Shown here: one piece after another, positions 33,055 through 44,400 of the stretch
Numbering within the stretch: the stretch's first letter is position 1
Layout of the letters: each line of letters opens with the position of its first letter
Assembly (NCBI RefSeq): GCF_900155965.1
Contig: NZ_FTMG01000012.1
Coordinates: forward strand, 62,001-126,000
Reading direction: 5' to 3'
Origin: Mucilaginibacter lappiensis
GTDB lineage: Bacteria; Bacteroidota; Bacteroidia; Sphingobacteriales; Sphingobacteriaceae
Length of the DNA stretch: 64,000 nucleotides
Made by a program: the position numbers and the translations under genes
Notes under the pieces: generated by a model
Told to the model about the DNA's origin: nothing
Database searches by the model: none
Seen by the model: the letters and a program-made list of their open reading frames with translations, nothing else

Positions 33055-36000
33055 ATGAAGAAAAATTTACTAACGATTTTGTTGTTATTTTCTTGTATTA
33101 CATTTGGTTTAGCACAAAGCCGTGTTATTACAGGTAAGGTAACAGATCAGAAAGACGGTTCAGCCTTACCTGGGGTAAGTGTAACCGTGAAGGGTTTATC
33201 TGGAACAGGTACCCAAACTGGTGTAAATGGTACGTTTAGCCTAACGGTTCCAGGTACCGCAAAGGTGCTGCTATTTCAATTTCTTGGGTTTAAGCCAATG
33301 GAAATGTCCATTAGCAATAAACCCTTAATTGTACAGCTTGAGTCTGATTCAAAACAACTCTCTGAGGTAGTGGTTGTGGGATACGGTACTCAAACAAAAG
33401 CGTCTGTAACAGGCTCTATTGCAAGCGTCAGCTCCAAGCAGATCGAAGAAACTCCGGTTACCTCATTGGAACAGGCTATGCAGGGCAAAGTTGCGGGTGT
33501 AGTTATACAGGCTGATGGTGGAAAGCTGGGGCAGGGTATCAATATCAGAGTTCGGGGTTCATCTTCAGTATCGGCAGGCACGCAGCCACTTTATATCTTA
33601 GATGGTATACCGATAACCACCGAAAATTTATCAAGCACAGATGCTGCAACTAATCCTATAGCTGATATTAACTTTAATGACATCGAGTCAGTCCAGATAT
33701 TGAAAGATGCATCAGCATCTGCTATATACGGTGCACGGGCATCAAATGGCGTAATTGTTATTACTACTAAAAAGGGTAAGGCAGGAGCAACAAAAATTAA
33801 TTTTAGTGCACAGTTTGGTAGCAGTACCCCATCAAGGCACCGCCAGTTTTTAAATTCAAAGCAATATGTAGCCCTTCAACAACGTGCAGCAATAGGAGCG
33901 GCCAAACAAGATACTATTGGCGGTGGCGATTATAATGATGCTTTGGCAAGTGAGCAATCAGCTTTGAATGATGAGCTTACTTTGCTTTCGGCAGGTAACG
34001 ATGATTGGAAAACCGGTAAAGTTAATACCAATTGGGAAGAGCAGGCTTTTCAGAAAGCTCCGCAACAACAATATGACTTGAATTTATCGGGTGGTAATGA
34101 TAAAACTACTTATTATATTGGTGGCCAGTACCTGAATCAAACAGGTATAGTTCTTGGAAATAGCTTTAAAAGATACTCTGGCAGGGTAAATCTCGATACC
34201 AAGGTTGATAAAAACCTAAGTATTGGTACTAACCTGAGTTTTGCCAATACGATTAATAACAGGATAGCAAATGATGATCTTTTTAGTACTCCGTTACAAG
34301 GGGTAGCCTTATCGCCAATTACCCCGCTAATTGATCCAAGATCTGGTTTACTAAGTGGTAGCTTGCCAGGCGAGGCTGATGATTATCCTTTATATTACAA
34401 TCCTTTATTAAGTACGAATAATGCCTATTACCAGGCAAAAGTTTACCGTACCATAGGTAATGTGTACGCCAACTGGGAAATTATTAAAGGTTTAACATTC
34501 AGATCGGAGTTTGGAATTGACCAATTGAACCAGGCAGAGGATAGTTACTTTGGCCGTTTAACATTCCGTAATACTGCTACCAATGATGGTTTTGGGGAAA
34601 ATACAACTACCCAGGTTTTAAATTATAATACGAACAACTATTTTAGTTATAAAACACTTTTTGGTACTGATCATTCTCTCGACTTAACGTTGGGTACTAG
34701 TTACCAGAATTCAAGAAAAGTTGGTAACGATATTCAAGGACAGGAATTTCCGTCAGATGCGTACAAAAAATTAGGGGCTGCGGCTGTAAAAACTACGGGT
34801 GCATCCTATGATGAAGGATATACCTTTTTATCGTACTTTTTAAGGGCCAACTATGCCTATAAAGGGAAATACCTGATTTCGGGAAGCGCCAGAACTGATG
34901 GCTCTTCAAGGTTTGGTTCAAACAGCAGGTATGGATTTTTTCCTTCCGGCTCAGTTGGCTGGATAATGTCTGAAGAGGAATTTTTAAAGAATAGTAAGCT
35001 GATCAGCAATTTAAAGGTAAGGTTTAGTTATGGTTTAACCGGTAATGCCGAAATTGGGAATTTTTCGGCATTGGGCTTATTTTCGCCGGCTAATTATAAC
35101 GGAACAGCAGGTCAGCGCTTCAGCCAGGTGGCAAACCCAAACCTTAAATGGGAAACCACGGCTCAGTTAGATGCCGGTGTTGATTTTGGGTTTTTTAATA
35201 ACCGCTTAACCGGAAGTTTTGATTATTACAAAAAAAATACCCGCGATCTGTTATTAGAAGTTAACCTGCCCGGAACATTAGGGATTGCTAATATTTCGCC
35301 GGCAACACCATCTACCCAGCTACAAAATCTAGGTAAACTTTACAACAAGGGTTTTGAGCTCCAAATATCATCTGATAATTTAGTTGGCAAGTTTAAATGG
35401 ACAACCTCCATTAATGCATCATATAATAAAAATATTGTGACAGACATTAAAGGACAGGTTTTAGGAAGCGATGACCTTAACCGGGTTATTGAAGGGCAAC
35501 CGATAGGTGTGTTTTATGGCCATGAATATGCAGGTGTTGATCCGGCCAATGGCGATGCTTTATATTATTTAAATACAAAAGACGCTAATGGTAATATTAA
35601 CCGTGGTAAAACCAATGATTACAATGCTGCGCAAAATGTAGTATTAGGTAGCCCCACACCCAAATATACAGGTGGTATAACCAATATATTTGGTTATAAC
35701 GGTATTGAACTTGCTGTAACTTTTCAAGGGGTATTTGGGAACAAGATATATAACCAGGCTGGTCAGTATATGAGTTCAGCGGCAGGGAATGGATATGATA
35801 ACCAAACCGTTGATCAGCTAAATTACTGGAACAAGCCGGGCGATATAACCAATGTACCGGAGCCGCGTACATTTTATGCTAATGGCACCAATCCATCAAG
35901 CAGGTACATATCAAGTGGAACCTATGTACGATGCAAAACGGTAACATTGGCCTATAACTTGCCAAAAGACATTATAAGTAAGGTGAAGTTGGAGAGGGTT

Positions 36001-36165
36001 AAGGTATTTGTTAATGCTTATAACTTATTTGTAATTACCAAATATAAAGGATGGGATCCGGAAGTAAATACCGATTATCAGTCTGGTAATATTAACCTGG
36101 GGGTTGATTTTTACTCGGCACCACAGCCGCGTACAGTTACATTTGGTTTTAACGTAGGTTTATAA
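33055..36165 (+). CDS. susC: SusC/RagA family TonB-linked outer-membrane protein
   Basis: 1036 residues: a signal peptide (about 1-20, ending FGLAQ), a carboxypeptidase-regulatory-like domain (about 22-105), a TonB plug with the signature VVVVGYGTQTKASVTGSIASV (about 105-235, including KDASASAIYGARASNGVIVITT) and a large beta-barrel to the terminal aromatic-rich strand. It imports an oligosaccharide or other nutrient with the SusD partner encoded 8 bp downstream, powered by ExbBD-TonB. No glycoside hydrolase, sulfatase or sensor genes are adjacent, so the substrate is not predictable. Confidence 0.96.
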   Translation: MKKNLLTILLLFSCITFGLAQSRVITGKVTDQKDGSALPGVSVTVKGLSGTGTQTGVNGTFSLTVPGTAKVLLFQFLGFKPMEMSISNKPLIVQLESDSKQLSEVVVVGYGTQTKASVTGSIASVSSKQIEETPVTSLEQAMQGKVAGVVIQADGGKLGQGINIRVRGSSSVSAGTQPLYILDGIPITTENLSSTDAATNPIADINFNDIESVQILKDASASAIYGARASNGVIVITTKKGKAGATKINFSAQFGSSTPSRHRQFLNSKQYVALQQRAAIGAAKQDTIGGGDYNDALASEQSALNDELTLLSAGNDDWKTGKVNTNWEEQAFQKAPQQQYDLNLSGGNDKTTYYIGGQYLNQTGIVLGNSFKRYSGRVNLDTKVDKNLSIGTNLSFANTINNRIANDDLFSTPLQGVALSPITPLIDPRSGLLSGSLPGEADDYPLYYNPLLSTNNAYYQAKVYRTIGNVYANWEIIKGLTFRSEFGIDQLNQAEDSYFGRLTFRNTATNDGFGENTTTQVLNYNTNNYFSYKTLFGTDHSLDLTLGTSYQNSRKVGNDIQGQEFPSDAYKKLGAAAVKTTGASYDEGYTFLSYFLRANYAYKGKYLISGSARTDGSSRFGSNSRYGFFPSGSVGWIMSEEEFLKNSKLISNLKVRFSYGLTGNAEIGNFSALGLFSPANYNGTAGQRFSQVANPNLKWETTAQLDAGVDFGFFNNRLTGSFDYYKKNTRDLLLEVNLPGTLGIANISPATPSTQLQNLGKLYNKGFELQISSDNLVGKFKWTTSINASYNKNIVTDIKGQVLGSDDLNRVIEGQPIGVFYGHEYAGVDPANGDALYYLNTKDANGNINRGKTNDYNAAQNVVLGSPTPKYTGGITNIFGYNGIELAVTFQGVFGNKIYNQAGQYMSSAAGNGYDNQTVDQLNYWNKPGDITNVPEPRTFYANGTNPSSRYISSGTYVRCKTVTLAYNLPKDIISKVKLERVKVFVNAYNLFVITKYKGWDPEVNTDYQSGNINLGVDFYSAPQPRTVTFGFNVGL

Positions 36166-36173
36166 TATTAAAC

Positions 36174-37565
36174 ATGATGAAGATGAAAAAAATTAATTAC
36201 ATATATATATCAGCTTTTGCTGCAGCCATAAGTTTAAGTGCCTGTAACAAAGCGCTAAATATCAAGCCAAAAGAACAAATTGATCAAACCAATGCGATTG
36301 TTACCTCAAACGATGTGCAAAGCACATTAGTAGGAGCATATAACCGCATGGCCCAAACAGGGGTATATGGCGGCCGCATATTTGTTCAACCCGATTTAAT
36401 GGCCGCTACTGATACGGTTCTTACATTTAACGGTACTTATCAGGGTTTAACCCAAATAACTAACCAGGCAATTCCTAATGATAATAGTTTTGTTCTGGAT
36501 ACCTGGCAGCAAGCTTATCAAGCTATAAATCTGGCCAACAATGTGGTAGCCAATTTGAGTAAGGCTGATGCAGGCCAACGTGACAGAATGGAAGGCGAAG
36601 CTAAATTTATTCGGGGGCTAATATATTTTGATCTGGCACGGTTATACGGGCGTGCATGGAATGATGGCGACCCGGCAACCAATTTGGCTGTGCCGATTGT
36701 TTTAACGCCGACCACAGGTGTTGATAACTCCATATTTGTACCACGTAATACTGTAAAAGAAGTATATACACAGGCTATCAATGATCTGAAAACAGCCGAA
36801 GCTAAATTGCCGGCAACTAACAGTTTTTATGCAAATAGCGGTGCTGCCTCGGCTATTTTGGCCAGGCTATATCTTCAACAAGGTGATTACACTAATGCTG
36901 GAGCAGAAGCTAATACAGTAATAGCGTCAGGAACTTTTACTTTAAATGCTAAGTATAGCGATGAATTCCCTATTCCAGGCAAAGCATCGCACGTAGATAA
37001 TACTCCTGAGGATATTTTCGCTATCCAGGTAACGGAGCAACAAGGTATTACCAGCATGAATGAATTTTATGCGTCAGCAAGTAACTCTGGCCGGGGCGAT
37101 ATTCATATTGATCCGGCTTTTATTGCCGAGTTTGATGCTAATGATACCCGCGGACAGTTTTATACGCCAAAGTTAAATTCTGATAACTCGGTTTCCTTTT
37201 ATCGTACCAAAAAGTTTGATAACACTTTTGGAAATGTGCACGTTGTACGCCTTGCCGAAATGTACCTGATACGTGCCGAAAGCAATTTGCAAACCGGTAA
37301 AGCTTTAGGTGCGACCCCTTTAAGTGATATAAATAAAATAAGAGAACGAGCAGGAGCTAATGACTTAACTACCGTTGCATTATCCGATATTAAAGCCGAA
37401 AGACGACATGAGCTGGCATTTGAAGGAGGGTTCTTTTTACATGACGCCAAAAGATTGGGGCTACCCGTGGGTAAACTGCAATATAGCTCACCTAAACTGG
37501 TATTTCCTATTCCACTGCGTGAGATACAAGCTAATTCAAAACTGGTACAAAATCCGGGCTATTAA
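36174..37565 (+). CDS. susD: SusD/RagB family nutrient-binding outer-membrane lipoprotein
   Basis: 463 residues. The signal sequence ends in a lipobox (SLSAC), anchoring it to the outer membrane. TPR-like helices and the SusD-characteristic NLANNVVAN, FIRGLIYFDLARLYG and C-terminal KAERRHELAFEGGFFLHDAKRLG are visible. It forms the surface lid of the SusC transporter encoded upstream. A terminator hairpin follows, so the operon is only the pair. Confidence 0.95.
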   Translation: MMKMKKINYIYISAFAAAISLSACNKALNIKPKEQIDQTNAIVTSNDVQSTLVGAYNRMAQTGVYGGRIFVQPDLMAATDTVLTFNGTYQGLTQITNQAIPNDNSFVLDTWQQAYQAINLANNVVANLSKADAGQRDRMEGEAKFIRGLIYFDLARLYGRAWNDGDPATNLAVPIVLTPTTGVDNSIFVPRNTVKEVYTQAINDLKTAEAKLPATNSFYANSGAASAILARLYLQQGDYTNAGAEANTVIASGTFTLNAKYSDEFPIPGKASHVDNTPEDIFAIQVTEQQGITSMNEFYASASNSGRGDIHIDPAFIAEFDANDTRGQFYTPKLNSDNSVSFYRTKKFDNTFGNVHVVRLAEMYLIRAESNLQTGKALGATPLSDINKIRERAGANDLTTVALSDIKAERRHELAFEGGFFLHDAKRLGLPVGKLQYSSPKLVFPIPLREIQANSKLVQNPGY

Positions 37566-37577
37566 TTAAGCTTGCAA

Positions 37578-37620
37578 CATACAAAAGCCCAGTATCAGTA
37601 GTATACCGGGCTTTTGTATG
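37578..37620 (+). terminator. Terminator of the SusC/SusD pair
   Basis: CATACAAAAGCCCAGTAT (37578-37595) pairs with GTATACCGGGCTTTTGTATG (37601-37620), apart from small internal mismatches. The stem has T-rich ends and lies 13 bp after the susD stop. Confidence 0.8.
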
Positions 37621-37774
37621 TTGATACGGGATAATAGTAAGGAGCAAACTTTATTATCTCATCTTGTTAGTTCTCGTCATCATTTAATTAATTCCCTAAA
37701 AAGGGCTGTTTCGACAGATCTGTAAATAAATTAGTCCTCCGCAAATAATGTATTTACTCTATCATAGGGCATAT

Positions 37775-37819
37775 AAACACAAAGCGGTCCGTTCTTCATG
37801 AACGGACCGCTTTGTGTTT
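37775..37819 (-). terminator. Terminator of the GldJ-like gene
   Basis: A perfect 20-bp inverted repeat (core AAAGCGGTCCGTTC) with a 5-nt loop, 20 bp downstream of the minus-strand stop. It may work in both directions between the convergent SusD and GldJ-like genes. Confidence 0.85.
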
Positions 37820-37838
37820 ATAATAATAGATATACTAA

Positions 37839-39536
37839 TTATTTTGATTTGAAAGCTTTCGCTTTTTTAACACCATAATGGGGTTTGCCATTAGGATAAA
37901 TTTCGGGAGCACCAACCAGGGTCATTGCGCAGCGGAAACCAACTTCGGCACTAGATTCATCCTGATCCATAAAGCGGCGTGTAGCCGGATTTAACCAATA
38001 GGCCATATCATTCCATGAACCGCCTTTGTAAACTTTTGAACGGTTATTAACAAGGGTAGTATTTCCGTATAAGGCCAGGTTAACGGTATCTTTTTCACCT
38101 CTCAGATCGGGATTAAATGCTTTGCCGGAGTTTTTAGTAGCAAGCAGAGCATTAGCATTAGCTGCATTTCCATTTGCCGGAACCGCATTTGCAGGAGTAG
38201 CTGCTGTTGCGTTAGTTGAATCGGCACGTTGCCCTTGCTGAGCCAAAAGCTCACTGTATTTTAATTTTCTGTTTGCCTTAGCCGGATCCTTGATAGGGCG
38301 GCCATATTTGTCCTTTGCATACAATCCCTTTGAGGGATCGGCCATGCGTTTATTGGAATATTCGTTACCACGGAAGGGGTTAAAGTCGTCAAACTCTTCA
38401 AATGAAGTTTGGCGATAGGTATCCGCAACCCATTCGTTTACGTTACCAGCCATATTATACAAGCCAAAATCATTTGGTGCATATGAACGTACCGGTGCGG
38501 TAATATCAGCCTTATCATTCAGGTAACCGCCAACACCGGCATTATCACCAGCACCGCGTTTAAAGTTAGCTAATATCAAACCACGGGTTTTGCTTTTGGC
38601 CGAGCGCACGCCCAGGCCATTCCATGGGTACATTTTGCCGTCGTCAATATTTTCAAATTGAGTGTTTCCGGCTAAAGCCAGCGCCGCGTATTCCCATTCG
38701 GCTTCTGACGGCAGGCGGTAACCTTGTTTCAGTATACCATCTTCCATGCGTACAGGCCTAACAGGTTTGCCACCTTTACCCGTACCTGCCTGCGCATTAG
38801 GGCTCAAATCGGGCATCATTTTTTTGCCATCAACACCAGGGCCCTTCATTTGTCCGTTAAGGTAAATATCGGTATTGAATGGTTGCGCAGCACCATTTCC
38901 TCCACCAGCGGCGGCAGTAGTAGTTCCAGCAGCACCACCGCCATTTTTGCCACCATTCAAATCTTTCCATGCCACCATTCTACCGGTTTCACGTAAAATA
39001 TTTTCATTGGTACGATCCGTACGCCATTGGCAATAATCTTGCGCCTGATCCCAGGTTACACCAACCACAGGATAGTCCTGAAATGCAGGGTGACGCAGAT
39101 AGTTATCTACATAGGGTTCATTGTATGATAATGGTTTACGCCATACTAAGGTATCGGGCAAAGCATCATAATATAACTCCCGGTCATTTGGAAAGGTAAT
39201 GGCCGTCCAGTGCAGGTAATCAAGCCAGTCCTGGTTAGATACCTCCGTTTCATCCATATAAAATGATGGAACGGTTACCCTGCGGCGTACGTTATTATAG
39301 TCATAAGCAACATCCTGGTCTGCGCTGCCACCCATCACAAAAGTACCGCCTTCAATGGGTACCAAACCCGGTCCCGGTGAAGGATGGGTTTGCCTGAACC
39401 GCACATAACCACCATTGGTTTTGTCGTTATAAGCGATCCCGGTTTTTTGCGAAGTTTCGTGTTGTTTACTGCAGCTGCTTACCACGGCACTTACAGCCAA
39501 CAGCACGAAAGCAGTTTTAGTAAAAAGTATTTTCAT
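37839..39536 (-). CDS. gldJ: GldJ-like lipoprotein with FGE-sulfatase (SUMF1) domain
   Basis: 565 residues. A lipobox at VVSSC (C22) is followed by an FGE/SUMF1-type domain: VPIEGGTFVMGG (58-69), YRLPSEAEWEYAA (273-285), NMAGNVNEWVADTY (361-374) and YKGGSWNDMAYW through GFRCA (503-536). In gliding and type IX secretion, GldJ is such a lipoprotein and is needed to stabilise the motor and secretion components. The divergent neighbour encodes PorV, supporting GldJ over GldK. Two low-complexity Gly/Ala and Ala/Asn inserts (about 195-218 and 433-466) interrupt the domain. Confidence 0.75.
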   Translation of the reverse strand: MKILFTKTAFVLLAVSAVVSSCSKQHETSQKTGIAYNDKTNGGYVRFRQTHPSPGPGLVPIEGGTFVMGGSADQDVAYDYNNVRRRVTVPSFYMDETEVSNQDWLDYLHWTAITFPNDRELYYDALPDTLVWRKPLSYNEPYVDNYLRHPAFQDYPVVGVTWDQAQDYCQWRTDRTNENILRETGRMVAWKDLNGGKNGGGAAGTTTAAAGGGNGAAQPFNTDIYLNGQMKGPGVDGKKMMPDLSPNAQAGTGKGGKPVRPVRMEDGILKQGYRLPSEAEWEYAALALAGNTQFENIDDGKMYPWNGLGVRSAKSKTRGLILANFKRGAGDNAGVGGYLNDKADITAPVRSYAPNDFGLYNMAGNVNEWVADTYRQTSFEEFDDFNPFRGNEYSNKRMADPSKGLYAKDKYGRPIKDPAKANRKLKYSELLAQQGQRADSTNATAATPANAVPANGNAANANALLATKNSGKAFNPDLRGEKDTVNLALYGNTTLVNNRSKVYKGGSWNDMAYWLNPATRRFMDQDESSAEVGFRCAMTLVGAPEIYPNGKPHYGVKKAKAFKSK

Positions 39537-39768
39537 ATTTTTACGGTTATATTATAGGGTAAATTTAGAAAAAAATGGATATAATGCTACTTCGCACAAA
39601 CCATTATTCAAAATAATTCAAACTATTATCAGGCATTTGAACGAAAATTTGTTGAAATTAGTTGCACTGGTTTGCTTTTTTTGATTGAGCAATTATTGCA
39701 ATCGTTCTTTAAAAATGCTGAGTAAATTTTGGGCGTACCTGTATATGAATTAAATTATTAAAGCTAAA

Positions 39769-40959
39769 TTGCACCCAATGAAGTTTTCTACCTTTCGCTA
39801 TTTTGTTTATTCCGTGCTCTTTTTGCTGCCGATTTCGGCTATTGCACAAACGCCAGTAGGTACAAGTACTGATGGTAGCAATATCAAGGCGATACCGGTG
39901 CAGGTTCCTTTTTTAAATATATCCCCCGATTCACGTTCGGGTGCTATGGGCGATGCCGGCGTGGCTATTTCGCCTGATGTTAATGCGAATTTCTGGAATC
40001 CGTCTAAACTCGCATTTTTGGAGAGTAATGATGCACTTTCATTGTCGTACAGTCCATGGTTAAGGCACCTGGTGCCCGACATCAGCCTTTCGTACCTGAG
40101 CTATGCACATAAATTAAATGATCGTAATACCATAGGGGCTTCTATGCGCTATTTTAATTACGGCTCGGTACAATTAACAGACGATCAGTCAAATGATCTG
40201 GGTACGTATACTCCCAATGAGTTTTCGATAGATGGTTCATTTGCCCGTAAATTTGGTGAAAATCTTTCTTTAGGATTAACGCTGCGTTATATACGTTCGA
40301 GTATATCAAGTATATCTTTTGCGCAGGGATCCGGACAGGTTAGCAAACCAGGTAATGCAGTTGCTGCGGATGTGTCGCTATTTTACAAGAAGCCTTATGG
40401 TGAAAATAACCTTTTTGCCCTTGGTGCACATATCTCCAACATTGGTACAAAAATTAGCTATAGCGATGTGGGGCCGAAATACTTTTTACCTACGAATTTA
40501 AAATTGGGGGTGGCCAATACCTGGGAGCTTGACGAAACCAATGAGCTGACCGCCACTTTTGATATTAATAAATTATTAGTACCCACACCTCCCATACGTG
40601 ATGCCAACGGGAACATTATCAAAGGGCACGATGACGATGTATCTGTACCGGCAGGTATCTTCCAGTCATTTGGCGATGCTCCGGGCGGCTTTAGTGAAGA
40701 ATTGAAAGAAATCAGCTTCTCTCCGGGTGTGGAATACTGGTATAACCATCAATTTGCGGTTAGGGCCGGATATTTTTATGAAAACCCGGACAAGGGCGAC
40801 AGACATTACCTTACCCTGGGTTTAGGCATGAAGTATAATATTTTTAATTTCGATTTTTCGTACCTGGCGGCCAGCCAGCAAAATAGTCCTTTGGCTAATA
40901 CACTGCGCTTTACCCTATCAGCAAATTTCGGTGGTATAACAAATGTGGGCAGGAGATAA
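39769..40959 (+). CDS. porV: Type IX secretion outer-membrane protein PorV (LptO)
   Basis: 396 residues with a signal peptide (ends near ISAIAQ) and a beta-barrel of the FadL-like PorV family. PFLNISPDSRSGAMGDAGVA and NFWNPSKLAFLE at the mature N-terminus are characteristic. PorV carries type IX cargo from the Sov/SprA translocon to the PorU sortase. PorU is not in this window. Its stop overlaps the ispF start by one base; divergent to the GldJ-like gene with a 232-bp shared upstream region. Confidence 0.92.
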   Translation: MHPMKFSTFRYFVYSVLFLLPISAIAQTPVGTSTDGSNIKAIPVQVPFLNISPDSRSGAMGDAGVAISPDVNANFWNPSKLAFLESNDALSLSYSPWLRHLVPDISLSYLSYAHKLNDRNTIGASMRYFNYGSVQLTDDQSNDLGTYTPNEFSIDGSFARKFGENLSLGLTLRYIRSSISSISFAQGSGQVSKPGNAVAADVSLFYKKPYGENNLFALGAHISNIGTKISYSDVGPKYFLPTNLKLGVANTWELDETNELTATFDINKLLVPTPPIRDANGNIIKGHDDDVSVPAGIFQSFGDAPGGFSEELKEISFSPGVEYWYNHQFAVRAGYFYENPDKGDRHYLTLGLGMKYNIFNFDFSYLAASQQNSPLANTLRFTLSANFGGITNVGRR

Positions 40960-41441
40960 TGGGTAAGATAAAAGTAGGTTTTGGGTTTGATGTTCACCAG
41001 TTAAAAGAACAGCATCCCTTTGTTTTAGGCGGCGTAAAGTTAGAGCACCATTCCGGTGCTTATGGCCATTCAGATGCTGATGTATTGTTACACGCTATTT
41101 GTGATGCTCTGTTGGGCGCCGCCAACTTACGCGACATTGGCTTTCATTTCTCTAATACCGATAACCGCTGGAAAGGGATCAGCAGCCTGGTACTGTTACA
41201 GCATGTGGTAGTGCTGATCAAAGAAAAGGGTTTTAGTATTGGCAATATTGATGCGATGGTGTGCCTGGAAGCTCCCAAGATAAACCCACATATACCGGCC
41301 ATGAAAACCTATATAGCCGAAGCCGCATCCATCAGCGAAGAGGATATATCCATTAAAGCAACCACTAACGAGCAAATGGGCTTTATTGGCCGCGAGGAGG
41401 GTGTAGTAGCTTATGCGGTTTGCCTTATTGAGCGCGATTGA
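40959..41441 (+). CDS. ispF: 2-C-methyl-D-erythritol 2,4-cyclodiphosphate synthase
   Basis: A 160-residue enzyme of the MEP isoprenoid pathway. FGFDVHQL near the N-terminus supplies zinc ligands, followed by LGGVKLEHHSGAYGHSDADVLLHAICDALLGAA and the late KATTNEQMGFIGREEGV. The length matches the family. Its ATG shares a base with the porV stop, so it is co-translated with porV despite an unrelated function. Confidence 0.97.
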   Translation: MGKIKVGFGFDVHQLKEQHPFVLGGVKLEHHSGAYGHSDADVLLHAICDALLGAANLRDIGFHFSNTDNRWKGISSLVLLQHVVVLIKEKGFSIGNIDAMVCLEAPKINPHIPAMKTYIAEAASISEEDISIKATTNEQMGFIGREEGVVAYAVCLIERD

Positions 41442-41498
41442 TTAGAATTTGATCGCGCCCATCCCAAGTTAGTAACTTCATGTAAGCGCGATCAAATC

Positions 41499-44400
41499 TT
41501 AACTAAAATGTTTATATAATAGGAATGATATTAAAGCTAACACCAGCACTATTGCAATAATGTATACTGGCTGCGTTTTCTTGTTTTGATCTTTCCCTAC
41601 ATTAACATTACCCGTACGTTTGAGTACACCCCAGCCGCTAAGCTCACCTTTTAAAGCTTTCCTGATAGATTTAAACAACACATAATACATCAACTGGCGC
41701 CACATAAAACGCTGCGGGATAATGTAAATGAGCTTTTTGTAATCCTCTTTTTCCATGCGGAAGGCGATGATGCCCACAATAAAATCAATCAGGACAAAGG
41801 CTACATAGTAAATCAGCATTTTCTCGGGCTTGGCGCCAAAGAGGGCAAATATCATCATCAGATCTGCCAGTGGTGAAAATAATGGCAATATGATCTGGAA
41901 GATGAGAATGTTAGGCATACCCACCATCCCGAAAAACTTATACTTTTTGTTAAACAGCGCATCCCGGTTTTTCCAGAAACTCTGTATCACCCCAAAGCTC
42001 CAGCGGAAACGCTGTTTGAGCAACATATTAATAGTTTCCGGCGCTTCGGTGTAGGCAATAGCATCGGCACAATTTTTTACAATATAGCCTTGCTTTAATA
42101 TGCGCATGGTCAAATCGCAGTCCTCGGCAAGCGTGTCGTAAGTAAAGCCGCCAGCTTTAAATATAGCCGATTTCCGGAACGCGCCAATAGCGCCCGGTAC
42201 TACGGTAATACTATTGATGAGATCAAATGCCCGGCGATCCATATTTTGAGCCGTAATGTACTCGATAGATTGCCAGCGGGTAATAATATTGGTTTCGTTA
42301 CCCACTTTTACCGTACCCGCTACCGCGCCTATTTCTTCATCAGTAAAATAGGTCATTAAATGATAAATGGCATCTGTTTTTAGCTGGGTATCAGCGTCAA
42401 TACAAATTACATAATCATTTTTTGCGTGGGTAATACCAAAGTTCAGGGCTGATGCCTTGCCTCCGTTTGGTTTAGTTAATATCTTGACCAGCGGATTGCC
42501 TTCATAAGCCGCGGAAACCACTTCAAATGTTTTATCCTTTGATCCGTCATCTACAAAAATGATCTCGAAGGAAGGGTATTCTGTTTTTAATAGACTTTGT
42601 ATGGTAGCAATAGCATTCACCTCTTCGTTAAAAGCAGGCACTATGATGCTCACCGGTGGCAAAGGGAAATCGGTGCCACGTGCCTTTACCATCTTTTTAT
42701 TTTCGCTATGTTGCCTTACCGCCAGTACGCCAATTAAAACAATACGACCAATAGCCAGGAAAATAGCAGATAAAAATATATAGATCAATATCCAGTTAAT
42801 GTAATAATAACCGTGTACGGCAACATCATATACCGGTCCCAGGATCCCGGTGTGCGGGTCGTTTGGAATAGGCGGCATCAGATCGGCTTTGGTTTTGCCC
42901 AATACATCGGCAATGGTAGTGAATTGGTAACCATGCGATTTAAAGTAGTGGATAATTTCGGGCAATGCCTTTACCGTTTCTTCGCGGGTGTCGCCACCTG
43001 CGTCATGCAGTAATATCATTGATCCGGCATTTCTTTGCCTGATGGTGCGGGCAATAATACTATCGGCTGTTACACCAGGCTGCCAGTCCCAGGGGTCAAT
43101 AGATTCACCAATGGTAATATAACTTTGCCTGCGGCTTTCCGCAACCGGGATAACCTCGGCCAATGTTTGCGGCTCGGCATCGGCATTAAATGGCGGCCTG
43201 AACAGGATGGTACTTCGCCCGGTTATGGATTCAATGAGTTTGCGGGTAGAGTTAAGCTCCAAAACAACGCGGTCAAGACTAATCGTCGAAATATCGGGGT
43301 GGAAAAACGTATGGTTACCAATTTCATAACCTTCTTCATACTCACGCCGTACCAGTTGCATGTTCTTTTCGGCCATGGAGCCTACCACGAAGAAGGCTGC
43401 CGGTACATTTTCCTTCTTAAGAATGTCTAAAATACGCGGGGTAAAATCCGGATCGGGACCATCATCAAACGTTAAAACCACTTTTTTAGGCTTATAACCA
43501 TAGCGCCGTATTACATATTTGGTGGGCAGTTTAATGTAGTGTTGATTTGTTATCGTGAAATTGTTGGTATCCAGTTTTACATTGATCTCACCTATAGTTG
43601 GGGTTGTGATCAGGTCAAGTACTTCACCGTCACCGTCATATTCCACATTTTTACGACTATTTAAACCTACAGATGTTAATTTCTTGAGGTCAACGCCCGT
43701 TTTGTGTAATGAGTCAATAGAGAGATTTTTTTGAAAGAAAGACCATAACCGTGGATCTTCCGTTCCCATACGCCATAATGCAACACCACCAGTTGCCCAA
43801 TCATCAGCCATACGGATCACATTAAAGTTAGTGGCGGCGTCTGCAAAATAGATAGTATGATCAAGACTATCCTGATCAACATAATTAAAATGCAGATTGG
43901 CAGACAAGGGGTCAAAAATGATCTTGCTTTGTTTTTCCTGCGCGGTACTGATGGCCTGTTGGTAACCTATTGCTCGACCAACGCTTTTTTCGGGCCAATC
44001 ATAAGCTCCACCAGCAAAAGTTAAAATAACTTTTTCACTGGGTATTTTACTGCATACATCATCAAGTATTTGTTCAACCCAATGTTGATTAGAAATGTCT
44101 CCTGCATTGCTATATTCATTATGCTCATCGATGGCCATAACGAAAAGAAAATCATTTACATGTTGTAATCTCAGGATGTCATATTCATCATCTCCAGGGA
44201 TTACATTTTGAGTTACCAAAAACTTTTTGGCACTTAATGTCGCATATAATTCTTTTTGAAAGGTAATGTAAATTTTGCTATTACGATCCTTTATTTCATC
44301 CAGGTCAACATTGATTCCTTTTAACTTGTATTTATAAAGTGCGTTTACTATGCTTTTAATAAATCCTGCCCGTAGAGTTTTACTTTTAAATATGCGTTCT

